From contig ONTZ01000011.1 of the NCBI GenBank assembly GCA_900320905.1, positions 1-64,000 of the forward strand: DNA of 64,000 nucleotides, in the 5' to 3' direction. The translations under genes and the position numbers were made by a program. Under the pieces are notes generated by a model that was not told the origin of the DNA, searched no databases, and saw only the letters and a program-made list of their open reading frames with translations. Below are positions 45,967 to 54,880 of the stretch, piece after piece (the stretch's first letter is position 1; each line of letters opens with the position of its first letter). Source of the DNA: an uncultured Prevotella sp. Lineage in GTDB: Bacteria > Bacteroidota > Bacteroidia > Bacteroidales > Bacteroidaceae.

Positions 45967-47418
45967 ATGAAGTACTATTTCTCAATATTATTATTTACCG
46001 CCATAGCATTGATCAGTTGTGGTGAAGGCAGTGATGATCCTGACGAAAAGAATAAATCAAATATCAACATTACACTGCGTTCACAAACAATAGAAGAAGG
46101 TGCTGAGATTGACGCAGGAACCAGTGTACTCACCTTGAACTACAATACGACAGTCAAGGTAACTGGCTCAGGCATCACGATAAACGGCACCAATGTCACT
46201 GCCAAGAGCAACGAGAAGACGTCCATGTCTGTAGATATTCCACTCACTCTCGAGGCGGGGATGAGTTATGTGGTAAAAGTGTCAAAAGGGGCTATTGTTT
46301 CTAGTATAGATGCCGCTGTTTCGGTTCCAGAACTGACCATCAACTTCAGGACAAAGGCGAAGCCACAGTCAGTCATCTCCGCAACCCCCGTTGCAGCCAC
46401 CACCGATACGGCACAGAAACTCTACGCATACTTCTTGGAACAATACGGTAAAAAGACCATCTCAAGTGTAATGGCCAACGTAAACTGGAACAACAACTGT
46501 GCGGAGAAGGTGTTTAAACTGACAGGCAAATATCCCGCCATGAACTGTTACGACTTCATCCATATCTGCATCCCCAAAAACAATTGGATTAATTACAATG
46601 ATATCACGCCTGTCACAGACTGGGTGCAGGCTGGTGGAATCGTACAACTGATGTGGCATTTTAACGTTCCTGTCAGTGAGGACAAGGTGAATGCCATTAC
46701 CGCGTCAGGATCCGACACAGATGGAAACAAAGTCCTGACATGCACACCTGGTGAAACCACTTTCCGTGCCACCAATGTGTTCACCGAAGGCTCATGGGAG
46801 AACAAGTGGTTCTATCAAGAGATGGACAAGGTGATTGCCGTCATCCTGAAATTACAGGAAGCCGGCATAGCAGCCACCTGGCGCCCCTTCCACGAGGCAG
46901 CAGGAAATGCCATTGCCAAGCAACAGGCAGGTTGGACCAAGGCCTGGTTCTGGTGGGGCTACGATGGAGCAGATACCTACAAAAAACTTTGGACCACTAT
47001 GTTCGACTACTTTAAGCAGAATGGAGTCCACAACCTCATCTGGATATGGACCTCCCAGAACTATAATGGCAATGCCACCCAATACAACCAAGATACAGAC
47101 TGGTACCCTGGTGAAGATTATGTTGACATGGTGGCTCGCGACCTATATGGCTATAGTGCTGCTCAAAACTATCAGGAGTTCACTGAGATTCAGGACACTT
47201 ATCCTCACAAGATGGTCGTTCTCGGAGAATGTGGAAAAGGAGATGCTGGCGACTCAGGAACCATCGGTGATTGCTGGACAGCAGGAGCCAAGTGGGGTCA
47301 TTTCATGGTTTGGTATCAGGGAGGACAAGGCTCGACAGACACGATGTGCAGTGATGCCTGGTGGAAGAATGCCATGACGGACAGCCATGTCATCACACGG
47401 GATCAGGTCAAATTCTAA
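45967..47418 (+). CDS. GH26 endo-beta-1,4-mannanase lipoprotein
   Basis: 483 residues with lipobox LISC, so an envelope-anchored enzyme cutting internal beta-1,4-mannosidic bonds. Residues about 30-135 form an Ig-like module (NITLRSQTIEEGAEI) shared with the GH5 protein downstream. The catalytic barrel carries the acid/base Glu310 in WRPFHEAAG and the nucleophile Glu421 in LGECGKG, both standard GH26 motifs. WFWWGYDGADTYKKLW is the typical following helix. It is the strongest evidence that this locus targets mannan. Confidence 0.92.
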   Translation: MKYYFSILLFTAIALISCGEGSDDPDEKNKSNINITLRSQTIEEGAEIDAGTSVLTLNYNTTVKVTGSGITINGTNVTAKSNEKTSMSVDIPLTLEAGMSYVVKVSKGAIVSSIDAAVSVPELTINFRTKAKPQSVISATPVAATTDTAQKLYAYFLEQYGKKTISSVMANVNWNNNCAEKVFKLTGKYPAMNCYDFIHICIPKNNWINYNDITPVTDWVQAGGIVQLMWHFNVPVSEDKVNAITASGSDTDGNKVLTCTPGETTFRATNVFTEGSWENKWFYQEMDKVIAVILKLQEAGIAATWRPFHEAAGNAIAKQQAGWTKAWFWWGYDGADTYKKLWTTMFDYFKQNGVHNLIWIWTSQNYNGNATQYNQDTDWYPGEDYVDMVARDLYGYSAAQNYQEFTEIQDTYPHKMVVLGECGKGDAGDSGTIGDCWTAGAKWGHFMVWYQGGQGSTDTMCSDAWWKNAMTDSHVITRDQVKF

Positions 47419-47457
47419 GTTCTCTATGAGACTCTTTAAAAGAAACCTCCCTGATTA

Positions 47458-47489
47458 TTTGGCGAATAGAAAAACTTTTCATATCTTTG
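47458..47489 (+). promoter_or_regulatory. Promoter of the GH5 gene
   Basis: TTTG (47458-47461), 20 bp, TATCTTTG (47482-47489), with about 36 nt of leader to ATG 47529. It shows that the GH5 start is 47529, because the upstream in-frame codon at 47487 lies inside the -7 element. Confidence 0.8.
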
Positions 47490-47528
47490 CAGCAGAAGAA
47501 TGAATTCAACAATCAAAACAATTCGAAA

Positions 47529-49088
47529 ATGAGAAAGACCTATCAATTCCTGATGCTCATGGCATCCATTATTCTATTTGGTTGCGGCGGCAGTAGCAGT
47601 GACGAACCAGAACCGGCACCGACACCAAGCGTCAACATCATCCTGCGTTCACAGTCCATCAGTGAGGGTGCTGAGGTAGATGCCGAGTCAACCACCGTAC
47701 TCACGCTGAATTACAACACCACCGTAAAAGTAACGGGTACCGGTATCACACTTAACGGTACGGCAGTGACAGGCAAGAGCAATGCCACGACTACGATGTC
47801 TGTTGATATCCCACTCACTCTGCAGGAAGGTACCCAATATACCCTCAAGGTAGAAAAGGGCGCTATCGTATCCACCTCTGACGTCAATGCCTCAGCACCC
47901 GCGTTCACACTGAACTTCACCACAAAGGAAGGAGCCAAGCCACTTGACAACGACGCAACAGCCCTCACCAAGAGACTGGGATGGGGCTGGAACCTCGGCA
48001 ACCACTTCGACACCAGTTCTGGCAAGGACGGAGAGCCCACCCAATGGGGCTACTGGGACAATGCCAAGCCCACACAGACACTCTACACGAATCTGAAGAA
48101 GGCTGGTGCCAGCACTGTGCGCATCTGTGTCACATGGGGCAACTATCAGACGGCAGACCCCTGGACGATCGATGCCAACTATATGGCAGAGGTCAAACAG
48201 AATGTTGACTGGGCAGAGGCTGCAGGACTCAACGTTATCCTGAACATGCACCACGACGAGTATTGGCAGGACATCAAGGGTTCCGCCGGTAATAATATCA
48301 TCAACGACGGTATCAAAGACCGTATCGAAAAGACATGGAAACAGATTGCCGAAGCCTTCAAGGACAAGGGTGACTTCCTCTTCTTCGAGTCGTTCAATGA
48401 GGTGCAGGATGGCAATTGGGGCTGGGGAGCCAACCGCACCGACGGTGGCAAGCAGTACAAGACCCTCAACGAGTGGAACCAGTTGGTGGTGAATACCATC
48501 CGTGCCACTGGTGGAAATAATGCCACACGCTGGATTGGCGTGCCAGGCTATGCCTCCAGTCCTACGTTTGTTCTCGACAACAACTTCGCACTGCCCACCG
48601 ACCCTGCCAACCATATTATGGTGAGTGTCCACTTCTATGACCCGAACACCTTCACCCTTACACCCGAGAACAGCGACGGAAAGTCGGAATGGGGCCACAC
48701 AGCCGCCAAGGGCAAGTATCAGGAAGGCAGCAACGAGGAGCATGTCGTAGAGACCTTCCAGAAACTGCAGGAGAAATTTATCGCCAAGAATATCCCCGTC
48801 TATGTCGGAGAGTACGGATGTGTCATGCACACAACAGACCGTTCCAACCTCTTCCGCAACTACTACTTAGAGTATGTATGTCGCGCTGCCCATACCTATA
48901 ATCTGCCTGTCATCATCTGGGACAATAATGTCACAGGCGGCGGCAACGAGCATCATGGTTATTTCAACCACAACGACGGCACCTTCCATAGTGGTATGGA
49001 ATCACTTGTGAAGACTATGATCAAGGCAGCCACCAGCGACGACGCTACCTACACCCTCGAGAGCATCTACAACAATGCTCCGAAATAG
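47529..49088 (+). CDS. GH5-family endo-glycanase lipoprotein
   Basis: 519 residues with lipobox LFGC and GGSSSDEPEP after it. An Ig-like module at about residues 35-135 matches that of the GH26 protein. The catalytic barrel opens GWGWNLGNHFDT and carries the acid/base Glu291 in FESFNEVQ and the nucleophile Glu428 in VYVGEYGCV, the GH5 pair. The subfamily looks nearest GH5_4, whose members attack beta-glucans, xyloglucan or glucomannan; the GH26 neighbour makes glucomannan a good guess. It has its own promoter. Confidence 0.88.
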   Translation: MRKTYQFLMLMASIILFGCGGSSSDEPEPAPTPSVNIILRSQSISEGAEVDAESTTVLTLNYNTTVKVTGTGITLNGTAVTGKSNATTTMSVDIPLTLQEGTQYTLKVEKGAIVSTSDVNASAPAFTLNFTTKEGAKPLDNDATALTKRLGWGWNLGNHFDTSSGKDGEPTQWGYWDNAKPTQTLYTNLKKAGASTVRICVTWGNYQTADPWTIDANYMAEVKQNVDWAEAAGLNVILNMHHDEYWQDIKGSAGNNIINDGIKDRIEKTWKQIAEAFKDKGDFLFFESFNEVQDGNWGWGANRTDGGKQYKTLNEWNQLVVNTIRATGGNNATRWIGVPGYASSPTFVLDNNFALPTDPANHIMVSVHFYDPNTFTLTPENSDGKSEWGHTAAKGKYQEGSNEEHVVETFQKLQEKFIAKNIPVYVGEYGCVMHTTDRSNLFRNYYLEYVCRAAHTYNLPVIIWDNNVTGGGNEHHGYFNHNDGTFHSGMESLVKTMIKAATSDDATYTLESIYNNAPK

Positions 49089-49244
49089 TAGAGCACTATC
49101 TTGAAATAGTATTGTCGTAACGAAAAATAGTACTGTCTCTCTCGTACGCACGCGTAAAAATATGGTAACAAGATCATGATGCAAAAAAACAAAAAAGTAT
49201 CAGTATCTATCAAAAAAAAGGATATCTGTTTCTACAATTATTCA

Positions 49245-49252
49245 TAACTTTG
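49245..49252 (+). promoter_or_regulatory. -7 element of the X25-like protein gene
   Basis: TAACTTTG with GCAG downstream, about 46 nt before ATG 49299. The -33 region is weak. Elsewhere in 49089-49298 I see only a short direct repeat (AATAGTATTGT / AATAGTACTGT) and no gene. Confidence 0.6.
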
Positions 49253-49298
49253 CAGCGTGAAATTAACTCCTAATATTAACAATTTAAAAGCAATTCTT

Positions 49299-50894
49299 AT
49301 GAAGAAATTATTTACTTTGATGGCTGCTGCACTTTTTGCAGTTAGTACTAACGCAAAGGAGCCTGTTGACTTTTCCGCCAACTACACTTCTGGAACCACT
49401 ATCGAATTTGCAGGTTCATGGGCCTGGATTGGCACAGGTCTCAGCACAGGAGACTTGGTATTAGATGAAGAGGCCAAGACCGCAGATGACTCTGGTGTAA
49501 CCTACTTTGATGCAAGTGCATTCGATTATCTGGTTATCAAGTATTCTGCCTCAACGACAGATGTCAATCTGATTGCCCAATATAACTGCAAGGGAACGAT
49601 TGGGCAGTGGGGACCTGATTACAATCAGGCTCAGACAGCCGTAGCGACATCCAAGACTGGTGGTTATGCTGCATTGGAACTTGACGCAACGCTTAAGAAC
49701 AAGATTAATTCTGTTGCACTGCAAAACGGAAATACTACTGGTTCCATCACCATCGATGAAATCTATTTCGCAACAGCGGCAGAATGGGAAGCAGTGAAAC
49801 CAGCCCCTGCGGAGACAAAATCTATCCTTTCCAGTTTCACGGCAACAACTAATAATGATGACGGTTCCAAGACATTCACAGATGATTCTGAATGGAAATG
49901 GTTTGGTGCTTGGCTCGGAAGTTTCGACGCAAGTGAATTTGATTATTTGGTAATGGAATTGACAGAACCGACAGACATTGTCGCTCAAGCCTCAATCCAA
50001 TATGTTTCTAACGATATCGATGACCAGGCAGGACAGATACAGCCAGGTGAAACAGTTGTTGCTATCAAACTCATTGCTGAAGGGAAAAACGCCATTAAGC
50101 AGATTGGTATTCAGAACGGAGCACCAGGTTCATTTACCGTTAAAGATATTTATTGGGCAACAAAGACTTATGCCGAACAGAATGGACTTATTGTCAATGA
50201 CACATGGACCGTAGCAGGAAACTTCGTAGGCAGTTCATGGGATCCGACAGATACCAACAACGACATGACTTCAGAAGATGGAACAACTTACACTTTGGTG
50301 AAAGAAGGTGTAACTTTGGAGGCTGGTACAGCCTATGAATTTAAGGTTGCCAAAAATCATGCATGGACAGAGGCTTACCCTGGTTCGAACTATAGTTTCA
50401 CCGTAGATGCAACAGGTATCTACACTGTCACCATCACATTCAACGCAGACACCAAGGAAATATCTCACAATGCAGTCAAGACTGGTGATGCAGGACCCGT
50501 AGAACATACTTATAGTGTCATGGGTACCATTAACGGCGACTGGGATACTGATACAGATATGACGAAGGGCGATGATGGACTCTTCACTGCCACATTCACT
50601 GATGTACTGGCTGGCACCTACAAGTTCAAGGTTCGCGTTGACCACGACTGGGCTATTGCGTACCCAAGTAGCGACTATGAGTTTACTGTTGAAAATGACG
50701 GTTCTATTGTTACCATCACCTTCAATGAGGAGACCAAGGAAGTTAAAGCCACTGTATCATCTGGCACAGGTATCGAGACAGCCAAGGCCATCAATATGAA
50801 TAGCACTATCCGCTACAACCTCGCAGGCCAAAAGGTCAACGCTACGTACAAGGGTGTGGTGATAGTAGATGGCAACAAGATCGTTGTGAAGTAA
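49299..50894 (+). CDS. Secreted multi-module carbohydrate-binding protein with X25-like repeats
   Basis: 531 residues with a signal peptide (MKKLFTLMAAALFAVSTNA). Two related beta-sandwich modules of about 150 residues come first (WAWIGTGLSTGD, WKWFGAWLGSFDASEFDYLV). Two X25/SusE-like modules of about 95 residues follow (TWTVAGNFVGSSWD with YEFKVAKNHAWTEAYPG; YSVMGTINGDWDTDTDMTKG with YKFKVRVDHDWAIAYPS). The C-terminus, RYNLAGQKVNATYKG then KIVVK, resembles the sorting-type tails of secreted Prevotella proteins. ATG 49299 is chosen over 49257 by the signal peptide. No catalytic motif is seen; it likely binds glycan. Confidence 0.75.
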   Translation: MKKLFTLMAAALFAVSTNAKEPVDFSANYTSGTTIEFAGSWAWIGTGLSTGDLVLDEEAKTADDSGVTYFDASAFDYLVIKYSASTTDVNLIAQYNCKGTIGQWGPDYNQAQTAVATSKTGGYAALELDATLKNKINSVALQNGNTTGSITIDEIYFATAAEWEAVKPAPAETKSILSSFTATTNNDDGSKTFTDDSEWKWFGAWLGSFDASEFDYLVMELTEPTDIVAQASIQYVSNDIDDQAGQIQPGETVVAIKLIAEGKNAIKQIGIQNGAPGSFTVKDIYWATKTYAEQNGLIVNDTWTVAGNFVGSSWDPTDTNNDMTSEDGTTYTLVKEGVTLEAGTAYEFKVAKNHAWTEAYPGSNYSFTVDATGIYTVTITFNADTKEISHNAVKTGDAGPVEHTYSVMGTINGDWDTDTDMTKGDDGLFTATFTDVLAGTYKFKVRVDHDWAIAYPSSDYEFTVENDGSIVTITFNEETKEVKATVSSGTGIETAKAINMNSTIRYNLAGQKVNATYKGVVIVDGNKIVVK

Positions 50895-50925
50895 TTACTC
50901 CACAAGACTCAAACCAATAAACATT

Positions 50926-50970
50926 TATGCCGCAGGCCCTCTATGACGAGAAGTCTGCGGCATATTTTAC
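50926..50970 (+). terminator. Terminator after the X25-like protein gene
   Basis: Stem ATGCCGCAG (50927-50935) with CTGCGGCAT (50955-50963), extended by one A-T pair, loop of about 19 bases, then ATTTTAC. Confidence 0.7.
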
Positions 50971-50990
50971 CACTCTTCAACAATTATTTA

Positions 50991-50998
50991 TAACTTTA
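50991..50998 (+). promoter_or_regulatory. Candidate -7 element of manA
   Basis: TAACTTTA departs by one base from TAnnTTTG. It lies 22 bp before ATG 51021 and is followed by CAGCG, like other promoters here. Confidence 0.45.
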
Positions 50999-51020
50999 CA
51001 GCGTATAATCACTCAGAAAG

Positions 51021-52025
51021 ATGAAACCATATAAGTTTGAACCGTATCTGAAGACCACCCTTTGGGGTGGCTATCAGATTGCACCTTTTAAGGGTATCTT
51101 CACCGCCCAGCCAAACATCGGTGAGAGTTGGGAAATCAGTGGCGTACCCGGTCACGAGAGCCGCGCCATAGAGCGCGGACTTATCGATGACGTGGATGTA
51201 GGCCTGACACTGACAGAACTTATCGATAAGTACAAAGGTCTGCTGGTGGGGCAGAAGGTTTACAAAAAATACGGCAACCAGTTCCCGCTGTTGGTGAAGT
51301 TCATCGACTCACGTCAGGATCTCAGTGTGCAGGTACATCCGGATGACAAATTAGCGATGGAGCGTCACGGTTGTCAGGGAAAGACGGAGATGTGGTACAT
51401 CATCAAGAGCGATGTGGGTGCTAAGATCTATTCCGGACTAAAGAAAAGTATCACTCCAGACGAATACGAGCAACTGGCCAATGCCCCTGTTCCTGAAACA
51501 GCCCCTGATGGCTTGCCGTCGAGTTCCCATTCTCCCATGCAAGACGTGATAGCCACCCACGAGGCTCATGACGGTGATCTCTTTTTCCTGCCGGCAGGCC
51601 GTCTGCATGCCATCGGTGCCGGCAACTTCCTGGCTGAGATACAAGAGACTAGCGACATCACTTACCGTGTCTACGACTTCGGACGAAAGGATGCCCACGG
51701 CCAGCCTCGTGAACTGCATATCCAGCAGGCACGCGATGCCATCGACTACCGTGTGTGGCCGGAATACCGCAGTAGTTATGACTCAACAAAGCCCATCTCT
51801 CAACTCGTCAACTGTCCCCATTTCGTTGTCCATCGTGTCGTCGTACAAGTTGCCTCGCAGGTCGACTTCCACTGCGACTCGTTTGTCGTGGTGATGTGTC
51901 TATGGGGCGAGGCCAACATCAACGGCATCAGCATCCGCCAGGGTGAGACCATTCTCGTACCTGCCTGCGAAAACGTGCTTTATATCTTCGGAAACGCATC
52001 ATTCCTAACGGCTACGATAGGATAA
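51021..52025 (+). CDS. manA: Mannose-6-phosphate isomerase (class I)
   Basis: The enzyme interconverts mannose 6-phosphate and fructose 6-phosphate, linking mannose to glycolysis. 334 residues, the short type I form. Zinc-binding residues are visible in SVQVHPDD (Gln and His), KTEMWYI (Glu) and AGRLHAIG (His). LYWGG-like TLWGGYQIAPFKG and GESWEISG are the N-terminal family marks. It follows the mannan locus and so completes the route from mannan to central metabolism. It converges on the DUF4738 gene with a 9-bp gap. Confidence 0.92.
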   Translation: MKPYKFEPYLKTTLWGGYQIAPFKGIFTAQPNIGESWEISGVPGHESRAIERGLIDDVDVGLTLTELIDKYKGLLVGQKVYKKYGNQFPLLVKFIDSRQDLSVQVHPDDKLAMERHGCQGKTEMWYIIKSDVGAKIYSGLKKSITPDEYEQLANAPVPETAPDGLPSSSHSPMQDVIATHEAHDGDLFFLPAGRLHAIGAGNFLAEIQETSDITYRVYDFGRKDAHGQPRELHIQQARDAIDYRVWPEYRSSYDSTKPISQLVNCPHFVVHRVVVQVASQVDFHCDSFVVVMCLWGEANINGISIRQGETILVPACENVLYIFGNASFLTATIG

Positions 52026-52034
52026 ACAGACCAT

Positions 52035-52730
52035 CTATCGCAGGGAGAAAGATTTTGTAACGAGGCCCTTGTAGGTGTTGATAGTGAGGTATACGGAGTC
52101 TGCCTCAATCTGTGAAGTCAGGATACTGGCATAGACCTGAGAGGAGTAATATTCAGGGATGCCTGCCTGATCGTGATAGAGGCGGAGATGACTGGTACGG
52201 GTGGCATCCAGATTGGTCATGATGGTGTCCTGAATGACATGGAGTGTCTGAGTAGCCTCATCATCGTCTGTCGTACCAGTCATCAAGTAAAGACTCATAT
52301 TCAGGTATTTGCCCGTCTTGCTCAGCCAGGCACTCTCAAACTTCACGGGGTCGGTCTTCATTTCCTTGTTCAGTGCCGATATAGGGGTAATGTTGGGGCA
52401 AGGCACCTGTCCAATGGATATCGGTTCAAAGACATCCTGACCTTTCTTATCGCGTACCTTATTATAATATAGGATACAACGATAGATGGAATCGGGAGTG
52501 ACAACCAATTTAGCCGTAAAAGGCTTGGAAGCCAACAACTGCTCACCCTCGTCAGTAATAATCTGGTCTATCTTCTTCTCTGCATTGGCATGAGCCTCCA
52601 CGAAGTCAGCCCGCATCAGGGAGTATTTGCCCTCACCCTTATCATAGGCATCTTGGGTGCAAGATGAATGAGAGATGAGGAATGAGAAATAAGAAATGAT
52701 GATTACTATGAGGTAGAAGCATTTTTTCAT
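52035..52730 (-). CDS. DUF4738-type lipoprotein
   Basis: 231 residues with a hydrophobic signal ending HSSC followed by TQDAYDKG, a plausible lipobox. The body (FTAKLVVTPDSIYRCILYYNK and TRTSHLRLYHDQAGIPEYYS) looks like the DUF4738 family of Bacteroidales envelope proteins of unknown function. Its start overlaps the acyltransferase stop by 4 bases, so it is translated with the envelope operon upstream. The family name is from memory. Confidence 0.7.
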   Translation of the reverse strand: MKKCFYLIVIIISYFSFLISHSSCTQDAYDKGEGKYSLMRADFVEAHANAEKKIDQIITDEGEQLLASKPFTAKLVVTPDSIYRCILYYNKVRDKKGQDVFEPISIGQVPCPNITPISALNKEMKTDPVKFESAWLSKTGKYLNMSLYLMTGTTDDDEATQTLHVIQDTIMTNLDATRTSHLRLYHDQAGIPEYYSSQVYASILTSQIEADSVYLTINTYKGLVTKSFSLR

Positions 52731-53860
52731 TGAGCAGCGAGTTTGTTGCGAACGGGGTTGGCATACATCGTAAGGATACGCTCACGGAGGAATGAGTCAT
52801 CCTTGTCGGGGAGTTGAATCTTGGCGAGTTGGCCAGAGAGATATTGCTCAAAGCGTTGTTTGTCGACCTCAGAATAATGATTGGCATGATTCTTATTACC
52901 ATTGAGTTCATCAAGGGCGATATAGTTACACGGGAAGAGTTCGTAGTTACGATGAATCTCCCTGTCCATACGCTCTGCCACGGCCTTATAATACTCCGTC
53001 TTGGGTAACCCTTCAAGTTCGCCAAGCCATGTATTAACAGGGGCAGCGGCACGATAGACCACACGGCCCTTATAACCAAAGATACCCGTCTTCATATTGT
53101 CGAGATCATCCTGACGTGACTTCTTGAAGGCAGGATTATCACGCTTCTGTTGAAACTCCTGTGCCTTGAGGTAGTCACAGGGGTCGTACTCATAACTGAT
53201 AGTCAACGGAACGATATTCAGTTCTTTCAGGTCTCCACCCATGGCAAGCATCTTCAGCACGGCATCCTGTGTACGGTCGTCAGAGTCTTTCGCCCTCCCC
53301 TCGCGCTGGGCAATCCAGATATTCTCCTTTTTCTGCGTCACGGCATAGTGGATGTATCGGCTCATGAGTTGCGAGGCAGCCAGTGTTTCACGAAGTGAGA
53401 GACCACGGCGCACGGTAAATGCCTTGTTCATACGCACCAGACGCTTAATCCAAGGATAGATAAGCAGATTGTCGCCAATACCGATCTCAACAGTTGTAGG
53501 ATAGCCAGCGTTCACCAGTTTCACGTCGAGAAAGGCGGAGTCGAGTACAATATCACGGTGATTACTGACAAAGGTAAATCGCGATTCATAGTCCCTCAAC
53601 TTAGCATCGTCGAAAGAACATCCGTCAGTATGTTTGCGGATGATATAGTTGACCACAGGCTTCATAAACCGCTTCTGGAAATCAAGCGGAGTCTTGACAC
53701 CCGTGAAGACGAGACGCAGTAGTCCATTGCGCACAGACTTCGGCAGCCAAGGGGCAAAGCCCTTCAGCACCACTTGAAACTGGCGGTCGTTCAACAGGTC
53801 TTCAAAGGCCTGTTTCATCTCTTCTGGCTCGTATGGCCTTATCTCGTCAAACTCGCTCAT
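52727..53860 (-). CDS. Glycerol-3-phosphate / lysophosphatidate acyltransferase-like protein (PlsC superfamily)
   Basis: 377 residues. The acyltransferase core shows SNHRDIVLDSAFL, which replaces the standard HX4D with an HxD/HX5D arrangement, then AFTVRRGLSLRETL and IWIAQREGRAKDSDD, comparable with PlsB/PlsC blocks II-III. Such enzymes acylate lysophospholipids at the inner membrane. It overlaps ddl by 4 bases. The substrate is not certain; it may act on another acyl acceptor. Confidence 0.78.
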   Translation of the reverse strand: MSEFDEIRPYEPEEMKQAFEDLLNDRQFQVVLKGFAPWLPKSVRNGLLRLVFTGVKTPLDFQKRFMKPVVNYIIRKHTDGCSFDDAKLRDYESRFTFVSNHRDIVLDSAFLDVKLVNAGYPTTVEIGIGDNLLIYPWIKRLVRMNKAFTVRRGLSLRETLAASQLMSRYIHYAVTQKKENIWIAQREGRAKDSDDRTQDAVLKMLAMGGDLKELNIVPLTISYEYDPCDYLKAQEFQQKRDNPAFKKSRQDDLDNMKTGIFGYKGRVVYRAAAPVNTWLGELEGLPKTEYYKAVAERMDREIHRNYELFPCNYIALDELNGNKNHANHYSEVDKQRFEQYLSGQLAKIQLPDKDDSFLRERILTMYANPVRNKLAAQ

Positions 53861-54849
53861 ATAAACTGGTTCTCAACAATCTCCGTCAGCACCTCCGTCA
53901 TAGAGAGGCCGGCAGCCTTCACCTGCTGTGGAATGAAACTGGTGGCAGTCATTCCTGGTGTGGTGTTCACCTCCAGCATGGAAATTTTCCCTTCCTTCGA
54001 TACGATGTAGTCTATACGTATGATACCATTGCAATGTAGGATATCATATATATGACTGGTTATCTTACGCACACGGTCGGCAATATCCTCCGGAATACGG
54101 GCAGGCGTAATCTCCTGCACCTGCCCATTATACTTCGCGTCATAATCGAAGAACTCATTGCTTGTCACTACTTCGGTAATAGGGAACAAGACCGTCTTAT
54201 CGTGTGTCTTATAGATACCCTGAGTAATCTCAGTGCCTTCAAGGTAACCCTCAACCATAATCTCCGGGCTCTCCATCATCGCCTTGCGGATGGCGGGAGC
54301 CAACTGGTCTTTATTCTTCACTTTCGATACACCAAACGACGAACCGTCAGCGGCAGGTTTCACAAAGCAGGGCATGCCGATGCGCTCCTCTATCTCGTCG
54401 TCAGTCACCAGTTCTTCGTAGCCTTTACGGATTAGCAGCGAGTCAGCCACACTCACACCATAGCCCCTCAGATACTGGTTCAGCACAAACTTGTCGAAGG
54501 TCATGGCTTCCACCAGCACACCACTTGTAGAATACGGCAGATCTATCAGGTCGAAATAACCTTGCAGCAAACCGTTCTCACCAGGTGTACCGTGGATGGT
54601 GATATAGGCATAGTCGAAAAGACGGGCGGTACCGTCCTCGACAAACGAAAAGTCATTGCGGTCTATTGGGGCCGTCGTACCATCGGGCAGTTCCACATGC
54701 CAGTCCTGTCCTTTGATATCCACGATATAAACATTATAGCGCTCCTTGTCGAAGAAGGAGTAGAGTCCCTGTGCAGAGCGCAGTGATACGTCGTGTTCCG
54801 ATGAGTCGCCACCACAAACGATGGCAATTGTTCTCTTTAAATTCTTCAT
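53857..54849 (-). CDS. ddl: D-alanine--D-alanine ligase
   Basis: Ddl makes the D-Ala-D-Ala dipeptide of peptidoglycan with ATP. The ATP-grasp fold is clear: GGDSSEHDVSLRSAQG at the N-terminus, PCFVKPAADGSSFGVSKV in the centre, and RIDYIVSKEGKISMLEVNTTPGMTATSF at the end. ATG at 54849 gives 330 residues; an in-frame GTG three bases upstream is less likely. It lies between rluD-like and acyltransferase genes in a leftward envelope operon. Confidence 0.94.
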   Translation of the reverse strand: MKNLKRTIAIVCGGDSSEHDVSLRSAQGLYSFFDKERYNVYIVDIKGQDWHVELPDGTTAPIDRNDFSFVEDGTARLFDYAYITIHGTPGENGLLQGYFDLIDLPYSTSGVLVEAMTFDKFVLNQYLRGYGVSVADSLLIRKGYEELVTDDEIEERIGMPCFVKPAADGSSFGVSKVKNKDQLAPAIRKAMMESPEIMVEGYLEGTEITQGIYKTHDKTVLFPITEVVTSNEFFDYDAKYNGQVQEITPARIPEDIADRVRKITSHIYDILHCNGIIRIDYIVSKEGKISMLEVNTTPGMTATSFIPQQVKAAGLSMTEVLTEIVENQFI

Positions 54850-54880
54850 CACTTCAACTTACTATTTGACGATTTACAAT

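Noticed and set aside
47892-48830. 312-codon minus-strand frame opposite the GH5 gene
   Set aside because: The plus strand carries the full GH5 active site. The antisense frame is a shadow.
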